Shown in pieces: positions 29,425 through 38,808 of a DNA stretch of 64,000 nucleotides; within the stretch, counting starts at the first letter, position 1; every line of letters begins with the position of its first letter. Source of the stretch: Roseiarcus sp963709185 (GTDB lineage: Bacteria; Pseudomonadota; Alphaproteobacteria; Rhizobiales; Beijerinckiaceae); contig CAVPVQ010000025.1 of the NCBI GenBank assembly GCA_963709185.1, positions 1 through 64,000 on the forward strand. Direction: 5' to 3'. The translations under genes and the position numbers were made by a program. The notes below the pieces were generated by a model. That model saw only the letters and a list, made by a program, of their open reading frames with translations. It was not told where the DNA came from and ran no database searches.

Positions 29425-30742
29425 ATGAGCGAGCTCACGCGAAGAAAACTGGTGGCTTCCGGCGCGGCGGCGGCGGGCGCCAGTCTCCTGCTCGGTCGAA
29501 CCGCGTCGGCGGCGCCGGCCTGGAATGGCCCCGCCCCCGAGCCGAACGCTTCGATTCGGGTGCTGCGCTGGAAGCAGTTCATTCAGGCCGAATTCGACGA
29601 ATTCGTCGCCAACACCAAGAAATTCAGCGAACAGACCGGCGTCAAGGTGCGCGTCGACGCCGAGAACTGGGACGACATCCGGCCCAAGGCGGCGGTCGCG
29701 GCCAATGTCGGCGCCGGCCCGGACATCATCATGGGCACCAACGACGACCCGTTCAAATTCCCGGACAAGCTGCTGGACATGACCGATCTGGCCGATTACC
29801 TCGGCGCCAAATACGGCGGCTGGTACCCGGTCGCCAAGACCTACGGCATGCTCGGCAAGAAGTGGATCGCCCTGCCGCAGGGCGCCACGGGCGGCTGTAT
29901 GAACTATCGCGTCGAGCGCGATGCACGCCGCCGGATTCGACGAGTTTCCGAAGGATCTCGCCGGCTATCTCAAGCTGTGCCAGGGCCTGAAGAAGGTCGG
30001 CAAGCCGCCGGGATTCGCCCTCGGCCACGCCACCGGCGACGCCAACGGATGGGTTCACTGGTGCCTGTGGGCGCATGGCGGCAAGATGGTCGACGACAAC
30101 AACAATGTCGTCATCGACTCGCCCGAGACGATCGCCGCGCTCGAATACGCCAAACAGCTCTACGCGACCTTCATCGACGGCGTGCTCTCGTGGAACGATG
30201 CGAGCAACAACAAGGCGTTCCTCGCCGACCAGATCGGCCTCACCCTCAACGGCATCTCGATCTACACGGTCGCCAAGAACTCGCCCGAGCCGGCGCTGAA
30301 CGCCATCGCCAAGGACATGAACCACGCCAACATGCCGATCGGCGTCTCGGGCGAGCACACCGAGCAGCAGAACATCCTCAACACCTATGCCTACAGCTAC
30401 AGCAAATATCCGAACGCGGTGCGCGAATATCTGCGCTTCATGTGGGAGTTGCCGCAGGTGGACGCCTGGGAGACCGCCTCGAACGGCTACATGGCGCCGC
30501 CGCTGCCGGCATGGAACGACAATCCGGTGTGGACCGCCGATCCCAAGGTGACGCCGTTCCGCGATGTGCTGAAATACGCGCGCGACGTCGGCTATTCCGG
30601 ATCGCTCGGCTACGCCTCGGCCGCGGTGATGGGCGACTTCGTATGCGTCGACATGTTCGCCGAGGCCAGCAGCGGCGCGCAGACCCCGAAGGCCGCCGCT
30701 GAGCGCGCCGCCGAGCGCGCCAAGCGCTATTACAAGACCTGA
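29425..30742 (+). pseudogene. Sugar ABC transporter substrate-binding protein, one frameshift
   Basis: The ATG at 29425 follows GGGAGGAACGG. A twin-arginine signal (TRRKLVASGAAAAGASLLLG) leads to a family-1 solute-binding fold: IRVLRWKQFIQAEFDEFVAN, VAANVGAGPDIIMGTNDDPF. The frame breaks near 29920 (one extra base) after GGCMNYRVE and resumes as AMHAAGFDEFPKDLAGYLKL. It then stays open to 30742 with FALGHATGDANGWVHWCLWA and GLTLNGISIYTVAKNSPEPA. Length about 439 residues, normal. It is the first gene of the importer that follows the KDGD gene. Confidence 0.82.
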
Positions 30743-30807
30743 CGGGAACGAGGAGGAGCGGATCGGCGCCTGACGACGGCGCCGGCTTCAGCTCGAGGAG
30801 AGGCGCC

Positions 30808-31759
30808 ATGGCGGCTGAGGTCGAGACAGCCGACCGACCCTCGGCGGGTCGGCGCCGCTCGATTGCGCGCCTTCTCGACAATCGCAATGTTCTGGGCCTC
30901 GTCTTCATGCTGCCGGCGGCGGCGATCCTGCTGGTGTTTCTCGCCTATCCGCTCAGCCTCGGCTTCTGGCTCGGTCTCACCGATACGCCGATCGGCGCGC
31001 CCGGGCGCTTTGTCGGCCTGGCCAATTTCGTCTCGCTGGCGCACGATTCGGTGTTCTGGCTCTCGGTGTTCAACACCCTGTTCTACACGGTCGTCGCGAG
31101 CTTCTTTAAGTTCTTTCTCGGCCTCTATCTCGCCCTGCTGCTCAACCGGCGGCTGCCGTTCAAATCGCTGCTGCGCGCCATCGTTCTGTTGCCGTTCGTC
31201 GTGCCGACCGTGCTTTCGGCGATCGCCTTCTGGTGGATCTACGATCCGCAATTCTCGATCGTGTCCTGGGCGCTGATCAAGTTCGGACTCATCGACCACT
31301 ACATCGACTTTCTCGGCGCAGCCCTGGCACGCGCGCTGGTCGGTGATCGCGGCGAATGTCTGGCGCGGCATACCGTTCGTCACCATCACGCTGCTCGCCG
31401 GACTGCAGACGATTTCGCCCTCGCTCCACGAGGCGGCGACGCTCGACGGCGCCAGCGCCTTGCAGCGATTCCGCTTTGTCACGCTGCCGTTGCTGTCGCC
31501 GATCATCGCGGTGGTGATGACCTTTTCGGTGCTGATGACCTTCACCGACTTTCAGCTCATCTACACGCTGACCGAGGGCGGCCCGATCAACGCCACGCAA
31601 TTGATGGCGACGCTGTCGTTCGAGCGGGCGATCACCGGCGGCCATCTCGGCGAGGGCGCGGCGATCGCCGACGCGATGGTGCCGTTCCTGCTCGCCGCCA
31701 TCCTGTTCAGCTATTTCGGGTTGCAGCGCCGCCGCTGGCAGCCGGGATCGCGGGGCTGA
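30808..31759 (+). pseudogene. Sugar ABC transporter permease, MalF-type, one frameshift
   Basis: A GAGGAGAGGCGCC site precedes the ATG. Six hydrophobic segments are visible (LGLVFMLPAAAILLVFLAYP, VFNTLFYTVVASFFKFFLGL, LLPFVVPTVLSAIAFWWIYD). Near 31320 one extra base interrupts FLGQPWHARWSVIAANVWRG. It then continues to the EAA loop SPSLHEAATLDGASALQRFR FVTLPLLSPIIAVVM and ends QRRRWQPGSRG at 31759. Length about 317 residues reconstructed. It pairs with the permease that begins 3 bases later. Confidence 0.82.
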
Positions 31760-31762
31760 GCG

Positions 31763-32636
31763 ATGGCCAAACAGGGCGCGCCCGAAGGCATGGACTATCT
31801 CGAGCGGCTGCCGCGCCGCGTCTTCACGCTGTATCTGCCGCTCGCCGTCTTCATCTTCGTGCTGCTGTTTCCGTTCTACTGGATGACGACGACGACCTTC
31901 AAGCCGGACGAAGAGCTCTACGACTACGCGCACTTCAATCCGTTCTGGATCGTTCATCCGACCCTGATGCACATCCACAAGCTGTTTTTCGAGACGAGCT
32001 ATCCGCAATGGCTGCTACAACACGATGTTCGTCGCGGTGGCCTCGACGGCGCTTTCGTTGTTCGCCAGCGTCTGCGCCGCCTATGCGATCGAACGGCTGC
32101 GGTTCACCGGAGCGCGCTACGTCGGCCTGGCGATCTTTCTCGCCTATCTCGTGCCGCCGAGCATCCTGTTCATCCCGCTGGCGGCGATCATCTTTCAGCT
32201 CGGCCTTTATGACAGCGACTGGGCGCTGATCCTGACCTATCCGACGTTCCTGGTGCCGTTCTGCACGTGGCTGCTGATGGGCTATTTCCGCACCATTCCC
32301 TACGAACTCGAGGAATGCGCGATGATCGACGGGGCCTCGCGGATTCAGGTCCTCCGGTCGATCACGCTGCCGCTGGCGGTGCCCGGCCTGATCTCGGCGG
32401 GCATTTTCGCCTTCACCCTGTCGTGGAACGAATTCATCTACGCGCTCACCTTCATTTCCTCGTCGGAGAACAAGACCGTGCCGGTCGGCGCGATCACCGA
32501 ACTCGTCGAGGGCGACGTCTACCACTGGGGCTCGTTGATGGCCGCGGCGCTTTTGGGCTCGCTGCCGGTGGTGATCCTCTACTCGTTCTTCGTCGAATAT
32601 TACGTGTCCAGCCTGACCGGGGCGGTGAAGGAATAG
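31763..32636 (+). pseudogene. Sugar ABC transporter permease, MalG-type, one frameshift
   Basis: The gene starts 3 bases after the first permease. TM1 is RVFTLYLPLAVFIFVLLFPF YWM. Near 32012 one extra A in CTGCTACAAC breaks TSYPQWLLNTMFVAVASTAL. The protein then runs to 32636 with YLVPPSILFIPLAAIIF and the MalG-type EAA loop YELEECAMIDGASRIQVLRS ITLPLAVPGLISAGI. Length about 291 residues, normal for MalG-type subunits. The ATPase of the system is about 1 kb further on, separated by a truncated hydrolase and pqqA. Confidence 0.82.
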
Positions 32637-32679
32637 CGGCCGGCGGCGCCGCCTGGACTATCGGTTGGGAGGATCGGTC

Positions 32680-32905
32680 ATGCCTTTTATCGTTTATCGT
32701 TCGCCTGACGCGACGCTTCGCCGCGCTGCTGCCCCTAGTGCTCGCGGCCAGCCTGGTGGCGATCGTCGGACGAGCCTTCGCGGCCGACAAGATCGGCGTG
32801 GTGTTGATGCATGGCGCGCAGGGCGCGCCGGGCCGCGTCATCGACGACCTTGCGGCGGCCCTGGAAAAAGCGGGCTATCTCGTCAGCGGCGCTTCAGGGC
32901 GCGCC
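32680..32905 (+). pseudogene. Truncated alpha/beta hydrolase-like secreted protein
   Basis: After a GGGAGG site at about 32667 an ATG opens MPFIV. The hydrophobic signal (RLTRRFAALLPLVLAASLVA IVGRAFA) and the start of the mature chain (ADKIGVVLMHGAQGAPGRVI DDLAAALEKAGYLV) lie in another frame, so a frameshift is present. The sequence resembles the first 40 residues of alpha/beta-hydrolase-like periplasmic proteins and then stops matching at about 32900. There the region in front of pqqA begins. It looks like a gene cut by recombination. Confidence 0.5.
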
Positions 32906-32916
32906 GTATCATATAG

Positions 32917-32931
32917 GGTCATCATACAAAT
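32917..32931. promoter_or_regulatory. Second copy of the GGTCATCATACAAAT box
   Basis: This is identical over 15 bases to 27861-27875, and in the same orientation. It lies just upstream of the pqqA promoter and could be an operator for a GntR/FadR-type regulator. Chance identity of 15 bases in 64 kb is unlikely, but a repeat of other origin is possible. Confidence 0.45.
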
Positions 32932-32936
32932 GTGTC

Positions 32937-32966
32937 TTGCCTCAGGGCGACGTTCGGTGCTATTCT
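32937..32966 (+). promoter_or_regulatory. Candidate pqqA promoter
   Basis: TTGCCT (32937-32942) and TATTCT (32961-32966) are spaced by 18 bases, pointing toward pqqA. The predicted transcript would start near 32973. It would carry a 47-base leader with a perfect hairpin, GGGCAAC-CTCGGT-GTTGCCC (32974-32993), before the ribosome site AAGGGAG. Confidence 0.5.
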
Positions 32967-33019
32967 CCTAAAAGGGCAACCTCGGTGTTGCCCGATCGAA
33001 TCCAACAAGGGAGTGGAAT

Positions 33020-33097
33020 ATGTCCTGGACAGCGCCGGTGATCGTCGAAGTTTGCGTCGGCATGGAAATCACGAGTTACGCGTCCGCCGAGATTTGA
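33020..33097 (+). CDS. pqqA: PQQ precursor peptide PqqA
   Basis: The 25-codon gene is too short for normal ORF calling. It encodes MSWTAPVIVEVCVGMEITSY followed by ASAEI. The motif VCVGMEITSY matches PqqA, with Glu16 and Tyr20 at exactly the positions that are cross-linked by PqqE to make pyrroloquinoline quinone. An AAGGGAG ribosome site lies at the right distance. The C-terminus is a few residues shorter than common PqqA. No pqqBCDE follows in at least 560 bases, so this is an orphan or extra copy. A sorbosone-dehydrogenase-like protein, a possible PQQ user, is at 10.7 kb. Confidence 0.85.
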   Translation: MSWTAPVIVEVCVGMEITSYASAEI

Positions 33098-33661
33098 TTC
33101 GCGCCATCTCGCAGCCAGCCATGACAAAGCGTTTTCGCGCCGCAATGTTGATTTTGCGGCGGGCGGCGAAGTTTCCCGGAATAGTTGCCACTGTCCCTTC
33201 CGCCGAGGCGACGGCGCGCGTGTTGGATTCCGCCAGGCTGTGATCGAAGCGTCGCCGCGAAGTAAAGTCCTGATCAGTTTTGCGCGCCGGCCGAGCCATA
33301 GCCGCGTTCTCTGCGCGCGAATTATGGCGGCGTGAGCGTCGGGGCGATCGCCGTCGAAGGCCGCGTTTGCCGCGCGGCGTGAGGCTGCGCCGCCACGAGA
33401 CGCGCCGCGAGTGGACGTCGCGAGCGTCCGAACGCGTCTTCAAGGCCGATCACATCGCAATCGCAGTCCTCAAGCGATGACTCCGCGCGAAATCGTCGAC
33501 GAATTGACCACCGCGCTTTCCGCCGACCGGGCGCGCCGCGACGCGACGTTCGGAGCCGCGCCGCGGATGAAGTTTGTTTCATGCCGACGTGAAAACGCCC
33601 GTCGAATACATTGGCGCTGGTTTTGAGGACGACGATTCTGTGAATATGAGAAGATGGTGAG
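33098..33661. other. Intergenic after pqqA, no gene seen
   Basis: 560 bases without a recognisable coding sequence on either strand, and in particular no pqqB or other pqq gene. An ORF starting MTPREIVDEL near 33477 has no convincing relatives and overlaps nothing conserved. Confidence 0.5.
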
Positions 33662-34718
33662 ATGGCGTCCTTGTCGATCGAAAATGTGAAGAAGTCCTTC
33701 GGCGTAACGCCGATCCTGCACGGCGTGTCGATTCACATCCCCGATGGCGCCTTCGTCATCCTGGTCGGCCCCTCCGGATGCGGGAAGTCGACGCTGCTGC
33801 GCATGATCGCCGGCCTCGAGGAGATCACCGCCGGAGAGATCAGAATCGGTTCGCGAGTGGTCAACGGCGTCGCGCCGAAGGAGCGGGACATCGCCATGGT
33901 GTTTCAATCCTACGCGCTCTACCCGCACATGACGGTGGAGCAGAACATGGCGTTTTCCCTGAAGCTCAAGGCCGCGCCGAGGCAAGAGATCAACGCCAAG
34001 GTGGCGCGCGCCGCCGACATCCTCGGCCTGCAGGAGCTGCTTCAGCGCTACCCCAAGGAATTGTCCGGCGGCCAGCGCCAGCGCGTCGCCATGGGGCGGG
34101 CGATCGTGCGCGACCCCTCGGTGTTCCTGTTCGACGAGCCGCTCTCCAATCTCGACGCCAAGCTGCGCGTGCAGATGCGCAGCGAGATCAAATCGCTGCA
34201 TCAGCGTCTGGAGACCACCACGGTCTATGTCACGCACGACCAGATCGAGGCGATGACCATGGCGGATCAGATCGTGGTGATGAACCATGGCCGAATTGAG
34301 CAGATGGGCGCGCCTCTGGAGCTCTACGACCGTCCGGCCAATCTTTTTGTCGCGGGGTTCATCGGCTCGCCGGCGATGAATTTCATCGCCGGGAAGGATT
34401 TGCGAGGACGGGTTCAAGACCGCTGACGGCTTGACCCTGCCGCTCGACGCCAACGCGGCGACGCATGCCGGGCGCGCGGCGGTTTACGGAATCCGGCCTG
34501 AGCATCTGGCCCTCGACGGCGCCGGCCTGCCCTTCGCCGTCGAACTCATCGAGCCCACCGGATCGGAAACGCAGGTGCAGGGCAAGCTCGGCGACCAGCC
34601 GATGTCGGGCGTGTTCCGCGAGCGCATCGCCGCCAGGCCGGGCCAGACGATCCGCGTGGCTCCGCAACCCGGCGCGAGCCACCTGTTTGACGCCCAATCG
34701 ACCCGGCGCATCAACTAG
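33662..34718 (+). pseudogene. Sugar ABC transporter ATPase (UgpC/MalK type), one frameshift
   Basis: The nucleotide-binding domain is complete: Walker A GPSGCGKST (near residue 37), Q-loop VFQSYALYPHMTVEQNM, signature LSGGQRQRVAMGRAIVR, Walker B VFLFDEPLSNLDAKLR and switch VYVTHDQIEAMT. After NFIAGK one extra base near 34395 breaks the frame. The regulatory TOBE domain (AAVYGIRPEHLALDGAGLPF, VELIEPTGSETQVQGKLG) continues to 34718. Reconstructed length about 351 residues. It belongs to the permeases at 30.8-32.6 kb, from which it is separated by the pqqA insert. Confidence 0.82.
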
Positions 34719-34802
34719 AGATAGTTCGCGAGCGCGATTGCGCTATCGAAGTTTTGTTCGATAAGGGGTTCGGCCGCCAGACGCGGATGGGGAGTCGCTT
34801 TG

Positions 34803-36410
34803 ATGAGTCGGTCCTTCATTCAGAGAGTCTACCTGGCGATCGGGTTGCCGATCGCATTCTGTTCATTTTTTGGGGGGGCGTCCGTCGGCGCGCAATTTCT
34901 ACATGTCGAGGGAGGCAAGATCGCCGACGCCGTGGCGGACACCGCGGGCGTGCGGACCTTCAAGGGCATTCCCTATGCCGCGCCTCCCGTGGGCGACTTG
35001 CGATGGAAACCCCCAGCTCCGCTCGAGGTTTGGCAGGGCGCGAGGAAAGCCGACGATTGGGGACCGCGCTGCATGCAGAGCGGTCGGCTTGGAGATATCG
35101 ATCCCTACAACAGGCGAATGAGCGAAGATTGTCTGTATCTGAACGTTTGGACTCCAGCGAAATCGCCAGACGAAAAGCTTTCGGTTATGGTCTGGATCCA
35201 CGGCGGCAGCAACAATGTCGGGGCTGGCTCCGAGCCAGTCTATGGCGGCGCCAATCTTGCGCGTAAGGGCGTGGTCGTCGTCACGATCAACTATCGTCTC
35301 GACGTATTCGGCTTTCTCGCTCATCCCGAACTGACCAAGGAATCGACCGCGAACGCGTCAGGCAATTATGGCCTGCTCGACCAAATCGCCGCGCTCAAAT
35401 GGGTGCAAAGCAATATCCTCGCGTTTGGCGGCGATCCCACTCGGGTCACGGTTTTCGGAGAATCCGCCGGCTCGATCGACATCAGTCTGCTCATGGCCTC
35501 TCCGCTCGCGAAAGGCTTATTCGCGCGTGCGATTGGCGAAAGCGGCGGCGCCATGACACCCATCTCCGGATTTGGCCCGATGTTGCTGGCGAAGAACGAG
35601 GCGAGCGGCCTGAAATTCGCAGCCGCAATGGGAGCAAGTTCGCTCGCGGACCTGCGCGCCAAGCCTGCGGAGGAAATATTGCAGGCGGCGATCAAAAGCC
35701 CGACCGTCTTCGGTCTCGGCGTCGTTGATGGCTATGTCGTGCCCGACTATCCCGCGAAGATCTTTGCAGCCGGCAAGCAGAACGACGTCCCCTTGCTCGT
35801 CGGTTGGAACGCGGACGAAGGCACCCTGTTTGCGGCCCGCGGCTTCATGTGGGGAGAGGGCCAACCGACCTACCCCGAACGCATCAGGACCCTGTTCAAG
35901 GACGAAGCCGATAAGGTTCTCGCGCTCTACCCGCCGGGCGAGACGGTGGAAGACGGAAAGGCGTCCTTCGCCGCGCTCTACGGCGACGAGATCATCGGAT
36001 ACGGAACGTGGGCATGGGCGGAACGCGCCGCGGCCTCGGGCGCTTCGCCGGTCTACCGCTATTATTTCACTCGGCGCCCGCCGGGCGCGCCAGAGCTCTC
36101 CGTCAATCCGCTGGCCGCCCCCGGCGTCTATCACAGCGCGGAACTCTATTACGCCCTGAACAACCTCCAAGTACGCAATTTCCCTTGGGAAGCCGACGAC
36201 CGTCGCTTGGCCGACGCCATGTCGTCCTATTGGGTGAATTTCGCCAAGACCGGGGATCCCAACGGCGATGGCCTGCTGCTTTGGCCCGTTTATAAGACTA
36301 GCGGAGCCGGTAAAGTGCTGGAGCTCGGCAAACAGATTGGGGTTCGAAGCGAGCCGCACCGCGACCGCTACGAGTTCTTGGACGGATATTATAGGGACCG
36401 TGCGAATTAG
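34803..36410 (+). CDS. Secreted type-B carboxylesterase
   Basis: 535 residues from the ATG at 34803, with GGGGAG upstream. The signal peptide (LAIGLPIAFCSFFGGASVGA) is followed by the carboxylesterase/lipase fold. Signatures are SEDCLYLNVWTP near residue 108, the oxyanion loop WIHGGSNNVGAG, the nucleophile Ser221 in VTVFGESAGS, the acid in GWNADEGTLF and the His in VYHSAELYYALNN. No ER-type or cholinesterase feature is seen. It probably hydrolyses esters in the periplasm, and the adjacent TRAP importer and benzoylformate decarboxylase suggest aromatic or hydroxy-acid esters. It is the first clearly intact gene after the frameshift-rich stretch. Confidence 0.88.
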   Translation: MSRSFIQRVYLAIGLPIAFCSFFGGASVGAQFLHVEGGKIADAVADTAGVRTFKGIPYAAPPVGDLRWKPPAPLEVWQGARKADDWGPRCMQSGRLGDIDPYNRRMSEDCLYLNVWTPAKSPDEKLSVMVWIHGGSNNVGAGSEPVYGGANLARKGVVVVTINYRLDVFGFLAHPELTKESTANASGNYGLLDQIAALKWVQSNILAFGGDPTRVTVFGESAGSIDISLLMASPLAKGLFARAIGESGGAMTPISGFGPMLLAKNEASGLKFAAAMGASSLADLRAKPAEEILQAAIKSPTVFGLGVVDGYVVPDYPAKIFAAGKQNDVPLLVGWNADEGTLFAARGFMWGEGQPTYPERIRTLFKDEADKVLALYPPGETVEDGKASFAALYGDEIIGYGTWAWAERAAASGASPVYRYYFTRRPPGAPELSVNPLAAPGVYHSAELYYALNNLQVRNFPWEADDRRLADAMSSYWVNFAKTGDPNGDGLLLWPVYKTSGAGKVLELGKQIGVRSEPHRDRYEFLDGYYRDRAN

Positions 36411-36454
36411 TGGTTTGTGAAGCGTTTTGACGCCTTCTACCCCTGCTGAAACGC

Positions 36455-36844
36455 CTATTTCGCCGCCGCCGCCGCGTGCCAGGAGATGAACTGCACGGCG
36501 CCGCCACGCTTCAGCCAGATGCTGTGGAACAGGATATTCACGGTGCACTCTTCACCCTCCACGGTGACGTCGAAATTTCCCCTGCCGGTGATGATGGCCA
36601 CCGGCCCATAGACCCGAACCTTCACCTCGCTGCGTTGCATCGTGCGGTAGACCACCGCTCTCGAACGCTGGGCTTCGATGAAGCCTCGCTTGTCGTCGAG
36701 GTCGCCGCTCGAGTGGATATAAACGAGATCGTCTCCGAACACGCGCTCCATTGCGGCGAAGTCGCCGCTGGTCTGCGCGGCATAGCGTACGTCTTCCGCC
36801 TTCAGCGCTTCGTCCGGCGTAATGGCGTCGTTGGAACCGTTCAT
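36455..36844 (-). CDS. NTF2-like (SnoaL/ketosteroid-isomerase fold) protein
   Basis: The 129-residue protein has the cone-fold pattern DEALKAEDVRYAAQTSGDFA AMERVFGDDLVYIHSSGDLD DKRGFIEA, then VRVYGPVAIITGRGNFDVTV EGEE and SIWLKRGGAVQFISWHA. These are the DUF4440/nuclear-transport-factor-2 hallmarks. Some members are isomerases or dehydratases, others bind small ligands, and the active site here is not diagnostic. An AAAGGGGAGAAG site precedes the ATG. It lies just upstream of the TRAP permease on the opposite-facing cluster edge, 37 bases from its stop. Confidence 0.75.
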   Translation of the reverse strand: MNGSNDAITPDEALKAEDVRYAAQTSGDFAAMERVFGDDLVYIHSSGDLDDKRGFIEAQRSRAVVYRTMQRSEVKVRVYGPVAIITGRGNFDVTVEGEECTVNILFHSIWLKRGGAVQFISWHAAAAAK

Positions 36845-36881
36845 CGTCTTCTCTCCCCTTTGGAGGATTGCCGCTCTCGCC

Positions 36882-38186
36882 TCATCCGATCATCCTCAGC
36901 GGCAGCCACGTCGCGATCGCGGGGAAGACGACGAGGATGACAAGGCGGATGATGTCGGTGACGACGAATGGCAGAACGCCGACGAAAATCGTCGACATGT
37001 TCACGTCCTTGATGACGCTCTTGATCACGAAGACGTTCATGCCCACCGGCGGATGGATCAGGCCGAGCTCGACCGTCATCACAATCACGACGCCGAACCA
37101 GATCGGATCGAAACCGAGCGCCATCACCACCGGGAACACGATGGGCACGGTCAGAATGATCATCGCCATTGCGTCCATCAGGCAACCGAGAGCGAGATAC
37201 ATCAGCAGGATCAGCGCCAGCACGCCGTAGCGGCCGACGCCGAGGCCGGTAAGGAACTGGGTGACATGCTGCGGCGTCTGGGTGATGGTCAGGAAATAGC
37301 CAAAGCACAAGGCGCCGATCAGCACAGTGAACACCGCCGCCGCCGTCCGCGTCGCCTGCAGCAGCGCCTGCAGTATACCCGTGCCCGACAACTTGCCGCG
37401 CAGGAGGCCGATCGCAAATGCGCCGACCGCGCCGACGGCGCCAGCTTCGGTCGGAACGAACAGACCGCCGTAGAGGCCGCCGATGACGAACAGGAACAGC
37501 AGCAGCGGCGACCAGACGTCGCCAAGGGCTCGAATTCGCTCGTCCCATGAACTGCGCGGGCCGGCCGGCAGGAAACCGGGGCTGACGTAGCCGATGACGG
37601 CGATCGTGATCATATGCATCGCGATCGCCAGCAGACCCGGAGCGACTCCGGCGATGAAGAGTTTGCCGATATCCTGCTGGGTGATGACACCATAAACCGC
37701 AAGCACAGTGGATGGCGGCAGCATCGCGCCCAATGTTCCGCCGACCGCGATGACACCGGTCGCGAAGGACCGCGGATAGTTGAACCGCCGCATCTCAGGA
37801 TAGGCGACGGCCGAGAACGTGGCGGCGGTCGCGACCGACGAACCGGAGATCGCCGCGAACGCGCCGCAGGCGGCGATCGTCGCGACGCCCAGACCGCCGC
37901 GCCAGTGTCCAACGAACGCGTTTGCGGAGCGGAACAGCTCGCGACTGACGCCGGATACCGAAACGAACGCGCCCATCAGCAGGAACATCGGGATGACGCC
38001 GAAGGAATAGTCGGTGACGGTGCGCATGGTGGTCTGGCCGACCAGCTTCATGGCCGGCCCAAAGCCGGTGAGATAACCAAACCCCGTAACGCCGACGAGG
38101 CCCATCGCCATGCCGACAGGCACGCGCAGCAGCATCAGCGTGAAAAGGCAGACAAAGCCGACGATCGCGACGATCTCGCTGGCCAC
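36882..38186 (-). CDS. TRAP transporter large permease DctM
   Basis: 434 residues from the GTG at 38186, which lies 5 bases after the DctQ stop with GGAG upstream. About 12 hydrophobic segments carry the DctM motifs: FVCLFTLMLLRVPVGMAMGL VG, DYSFGVIPMFLLMGAFVS, GAFAAISGSSVATAATFSAV and GTLGAMLPPSTVLAVYGVIT. The C-terminal half has MDAMAMIILTVPIVFPVVMA LG and ELGLIHPPVGMNVFVIK. A longer ORF upstream overlaps DctQ and is not coding. It forms a complete DctPQM set with the next two genes. Confidence 0.9.
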   Translation of the reverse strand: MASEIVAIVGFVCLFTLMLLRVPVGMAMGLVGVTGFGYLTGFGPAMKLVGQTTMRTVTDYSFGVIPMFLLMGAFVSVSGVSRELFRSANAFVGHWRGGLGVATIAACGAFAAISGSSVATAATFSAVAYPEMRRFNYPRSFATGVIAVGGTLGAMLPPSTVLAVYGVITQQDIGKLFIAGVAPGLLAIAMHMITIAVIGYVSPGFLPAGPRSSWDERIRALGDVWSPLLLFLFVIGGLYGGLFVPTEAGAVGAVGAFAIGLLRGKLSGTGILQALLQATRTAAAVFTVLIGALCFGYFLTITQTPQHVTQFLTGLGVGRYGVLALILLMYLALGCLMDAMAMIILTVPIVFPVVMALGFDPIWFGVVIVMTVELGLIHPPVGMNVFVIKSVIKDVNMSTIFVGVLPFVVTDIIRLVILVVFPAIATWLPLRMIG

Positions 38187-38191
38187 AGCCG

Positions 38192-38764
38192 CTACTCCGT
38201 CGTCTTGATCTTGGCGTCGTGAATCTCTTCGGGATGGAAGATGAGGCGGTAGGTTCGGATTGCGATCAGCAATACCGCCGATGCGTCGCCGGCCCACGCG
38301 ACTGCGAAGAACGGCCAGGTCGGAAGTTGCAGGTCGTAGGTCAGGATATTGTCGCGATAGGTGGCGCAGACCTTGTCGAACAATGTAATGGTCTGCACAG
38401 TAACCACAAACAGCAGTACCGAGGTCGCGAACACGTCGATCCATCGCTGATATTTCGGCGCCGCGTTTGCCCAGACGAGGTCGACCGTGATGTGCGTTCC
38501 GCGATAACTGGTTGCGGCGATGCCCCAGAAGATAAGAATACCTAACAGCAGCCGCCCGAAATCGTAGTAGTCTGGAATAGTCAACGCGAAGAACTTGCGC
38601 ATGAAGACAGCAATGAAAGTGTTCAGAGCGACAATTCCGACGAAACCCGCCGCGATCAGTTCGATCAGGTCGATGAAGCCATCCATGACGTTCTTTCCCG
38701 CCGCGACGGGCGGCATGCCCGGCGCAGTAGGCGAAGGCTCAGACAATGTGGTCATGGGACACAC
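38192..38764 (-). CDS. TRAP transporter small permease DctQ
   Basis: 190 residues with four membrane segments: IELIAAGFVGIVALNTFIAV, DYYDFGRLLLGILIFWGIAA TSYRGTHITVDLVW, WIDVFATSVLLFVVTVQTI and FFAVAWAGDASAVLLIAIRT. The third position of the DctQ family signature, RGTHITVD, is clear. An alternative start is the ATG at 38755. It is 44 bases downstream of DctP and 5 bases upstream of DctM, so a single operon is expected. Confidence 0.88.
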   Translation of the reverse strand: MCPMTTLSEPSPTAPGMPPVAAGKNVMDGFIDLIELIAAGFVGIVALNTFIAVFMRKFFALTIPDYYDFGRLLLGILIFWGIAATSYRGTHITVDLVWANAAPKYQRWIDVFATSVLLFVVTVQTITLFDKVCATYRDNILTYDLQLPTWPFFAVAWAGDASAVLLIAIRTYRLIFHPEEIHDAKIKTTE

Positions 38765-38808
38765 CGGAATTTGAGCGATTGAAGCGGCGACGATCCGTCC
38801 AGGGCGCC

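Noticed and set aside
33069..33661. ORFs after pqqA, checked as possible pqqB or other pqq genes
   Set aside because: No motif of PqqB, PqqC, PqqD or PqqE found on either strand.
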